Origin: Atopobium sp.
GTDB taxonomy: Bacteria; Actinomycetota; Coriobacteriia; Coriobacteriales; Atopobiaceae
Assembly (NCBI GenBank): GCA_015259035.1
Contig: JABZHC010000007.1
Location: 1 to 33,891 of the forward strand
Length of the DNA stretch: 33,891 nucleotides
Direction of reading: 5' to 3'
Part shown: positions 32,717 to 33,891 of the stretch, one piece after another
Position numbering within the stretch: position 1 is the stretch's first letter
Layout of the letters: every line of letters starts with the position of its first letter
Translations under genes and position numbers: made by a program
The notes under the pieces: generated by a model
Told to the model about the DNA's origin: nothing
What the model saw: the letters and a program-made list of their open reading frames with translations, nothing else
The model's database searches: none

Positions 32717-33448
32717 CTACCTTAGGTGCATTTCTGCATCAGCATCAAGCGGAGCATCATCCACACCAAGACGTACCAACGCGTCTTGAGCGGCTTCTGA
32801 CTCTGCGGCTTTCTTTGATGGTCCCTGTCCACGACCCACCTTAAGGCCGTCGACAAATACCACAGCGGTAAACGTTGGCGTATGAGCAGGTCCGCTCTCG
32901 CCAATAAGCTTATATTCAGGGGTAGCCTTGCCTTTAGCCTGTACCGCTTCTTGCAAACGAGATTTAGGGCTTACCGAACGAACTGCCAGCGCTGGAGAAA
33001 TGTGAGGTCCAAGCGTACGAATAACAAACTCGTGCGTTGGATCAAAACCCGCATCAAGGTAGAGCGCGCCAACAATGGACTCGTAGACGTTCTCCAGAGC
33101 AGACTTCATGCCACGCTTTCCCGTGCCCTTCTCGGAAATTCCCATAACAATTAAAGGAGAAATTCCTAGAGCATCAGAGACAATGGAGAGTGTGTGACCA
33201 GATACCAGAGAGATTTTCAGCCTAGTAAGCTGACCTTCATCCATATCTGGATAACGCTCAAACAGCTCCGTTGCAATAATGGCACCAAGAATTGAGTCAC
33301 CCAGAAACTCCAGGCGCTCATACGAAGCAGAAACAGGCTTGCCCTCCACCGCCGAAGGGTGTGTGAGGGCAGCCTCGATAAGTTCTTTATTGGTAAATGT
33401 GTGACCGCAAATAGCTTCTGCAGCAGCTATTCGTTCGTGCAATTTCAC
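32717..33448 (-). CDS. rnc: Ribonuclease III
   Basis: Cuts double-stranded RNA, notably rRNA precursors. The 243-residue product has the catalytic domain with ERLEFLGDSILG (E44, E47, D51) and NVYESIVGALYLD (E123), then a C-terminal dsRNA-binding domain (about 165-232, with ESGPAHTPTFTAVVFVDG and GPSKKAAESEAAQDAL). The position equal to E. coli D114, normally Asp, is Asn here (N120). The start is GTG at 33446-33448 with a weak TAGGT ribosome binding site, 13 bases after the acpP stop. A short acidic tail follows the binding domain. Confidence 0.94.
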   Translation of the reverse strand: MKLHERIAAAEAICGHTFTNKELIEAALTHPSAVEGKPVSASYERLEFLGDSILGAIIATELFERYPDMDEGQLTRLKISLVSGHTLSIVSDALGISPLIVMGISEKGTGKRGMKSALENVYESIVGALYLDAGFDPTHEFVIRTLGPHISPALAVRSVSPKSRLQEAVQAKGKATPEYKLIGESGPAHTPTFTAVVFVDGLKVGRGQGPSKKAAESEAAQDALVRLGVDDAPLDADAEMHLR

Positions 33449-33461
33449 GTATAAAACCTAC

Positions 33462-33698
33462 TTAAGCAGCAAGAATAGCATCTACTGCGTCACCAACGGT
33501 AGCAATCTCATCGATGTTTTCTGCATCAAAGGTCATATCAAACTCTTGCTCAAGGTCTGTGACAAGCTGCAAAAGATCAAATGAGTCTGCACCAAGATCT
33601 TTAAATGAGGTACCCTCTGTGAGCTCAACGGAATCGTCAAGGTCCAGTGTCTCTCTAACAACGTCAATTACCTTTTCAAGTGTTTCTGTGCGATCCAT
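33462..33698 (-). CDS. acpP: Acyl carrier protein
   Basis: Carries acyl chains on a phosphopantetheine arm during fatty acid synthesis. The 78-residue acidic product has the helix-loop-helix pattern and the attachment site DLGADSFDLLQL, with S39 the modified serine; the usual DSL or DSM is DSF here. I start at ATG 33696-33698 (MDRTETLEKV), which follows AAGGAGG. A longer frame with five more residues lacks a better site. First gene of the acpP-rnc-smc-ftsY-ffh run. TAAAAT near 33735-33740 on the minus strand may be a -10 box, without a clear -35. Confidence 0.93.
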   Translation of the reverse strand: MDRTETLEKVIDVVRETLDLDDSVELTEGTSFKDLGADSFDLLQLVTDLEQEFDMTFDAENIDEIATVGDAVDAILAA

Positions 33699-33814
33699 AC
33701 ATCCTCCTTGCACACAACAATGACGCTATTGATTTTACCCCGTGATGGGCGTCTGTATGATGACATTACTAAAGCTGAAACAAACAATCTTAAAAAAAGT
33801 AAAGCCCACGGAAT

Positions 33815-33891
33815 TGTACCGACCCCCAAAAGTTAGACCAAAATCTAACGATTAGGAGGTCGGTATTTTTATGGCAAAACATAGTTTCGAA
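33815..33891 (+). mobile_element. Left end of an IS3-family (IS150-group-like) insertion sequence, truncated by the window edge
   Basis: From 33815 the sequence TGTACCGACCCCCAAAAGTT reads like the terminal inverted repeat of IS150-group elements, which begin TGTAC and contain CCCCAAAAGTTAGAC. It is followed by a ribosome binding site and a start codon for a short MAKHSFE frame, as in orfA of that group. A nested hairpin lies within it: TACCGACC (33817-33824) with GGTCGGTA (33858-33865), and GTTAGA (33832-33837) with TCTAAC (33844-33849). The rest of the element lies outside the window, so completeness and target duplication cannot be judged. Confidence 0.7.
33871..33891 (+). CDS. Start of IS3-family transposase orfA (first 7 codons only)
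   Basis: ATG at 33871 begins MAKHSFE and runs off the window. AGGAGGT at 33854-33860 is the ribosome binding site, 10 bases upstream. The N-terminus resembles the helix-turn-helix protein OrfA of the IS150 group. The call rests on these seven residues plus the flanking inverted-repeat-like sequence. Confidence 0.6.

Overview
This is a gene-dense bacterial chromosomal window, almost entirely housekeeping genes and mostly on the minus strand. Gene content and style (moderate GC, frequent GTG/TTG starts, a T-box ahead of ileS, cell-wall proteins of Gram-positive type, the acpP-rnc-smc-ftsY-ffh order) fit a low-GC member of the Actinomycetota, most likely Coriobacteriia of the Atopobium/Lancefieldella/Olsenella type. 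That assignment is inferred from the sequence without any database search.

Left part (1-8190, minus strand): the conserved translation/transcription operon rimP-nusA-infB-rbfA-nrnA-truB-ribF-dnaG, read right to left from a good sigma70-type promoter at 8153-8181 and cut by the window edge inside dnaG. Genes overlap or nearly touch. The ylxR gene often found between nusA and infB is absent, and NusA carries a Cys/His-rich C-terminal tail. Next come leuS, guaB (IMP dehydrogenase), an orphan membrane glycosyltransferase (GT2), and the rluD-lspA-ileS cluster. ileS has a clear T-box leader with an AUC (Ile) specifier and competing antiterminator and terminator folds (about 18200-18455).

Middle (18650-23700): ftsH on the plus strand converges on a TrmH/SpoU RNA methyltransferase gene. 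The roughly 550-bp gap between them holds no gene but is packed with repeats: two copies of an 18-bp-arm hairpin, and a perfect 24-bp inverted repeat with a third degenerate copy. Beyond lies a secreted protein with an LPDTA sorting-type signal, divergent from a membrane-anchored L,D-transpeptidase that starts at TTG.

Right part (25600-33891): a strong bidirectional terminator, an unrecognised single-pass membrane protein, a DUF454/YbaN-like membrane protein with a long hairpin over its ribosome binding site, then the acpP-rnc-smc-ftsY-ffh operon. It joins fatty-acid carrier, RNase III, chromosome condensation and both SRP-pathway GTPases, with TAATG start/stop overlaps at smc/ftsY and ftsY/ffh. 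At the right edge the first 77 bases of an IS3-family (IS150-group-like) element point outward, just upstream of acpP.

No CRISPR array, prophage, rRNA or tRNA gene was seen. The most notable items are the NusA tail fusion, the repeat-filled ftsH/trmH gap, the T-box, the variant sorting signal and an Asp-to-Asn change at a metal-ligand position of RNase III.
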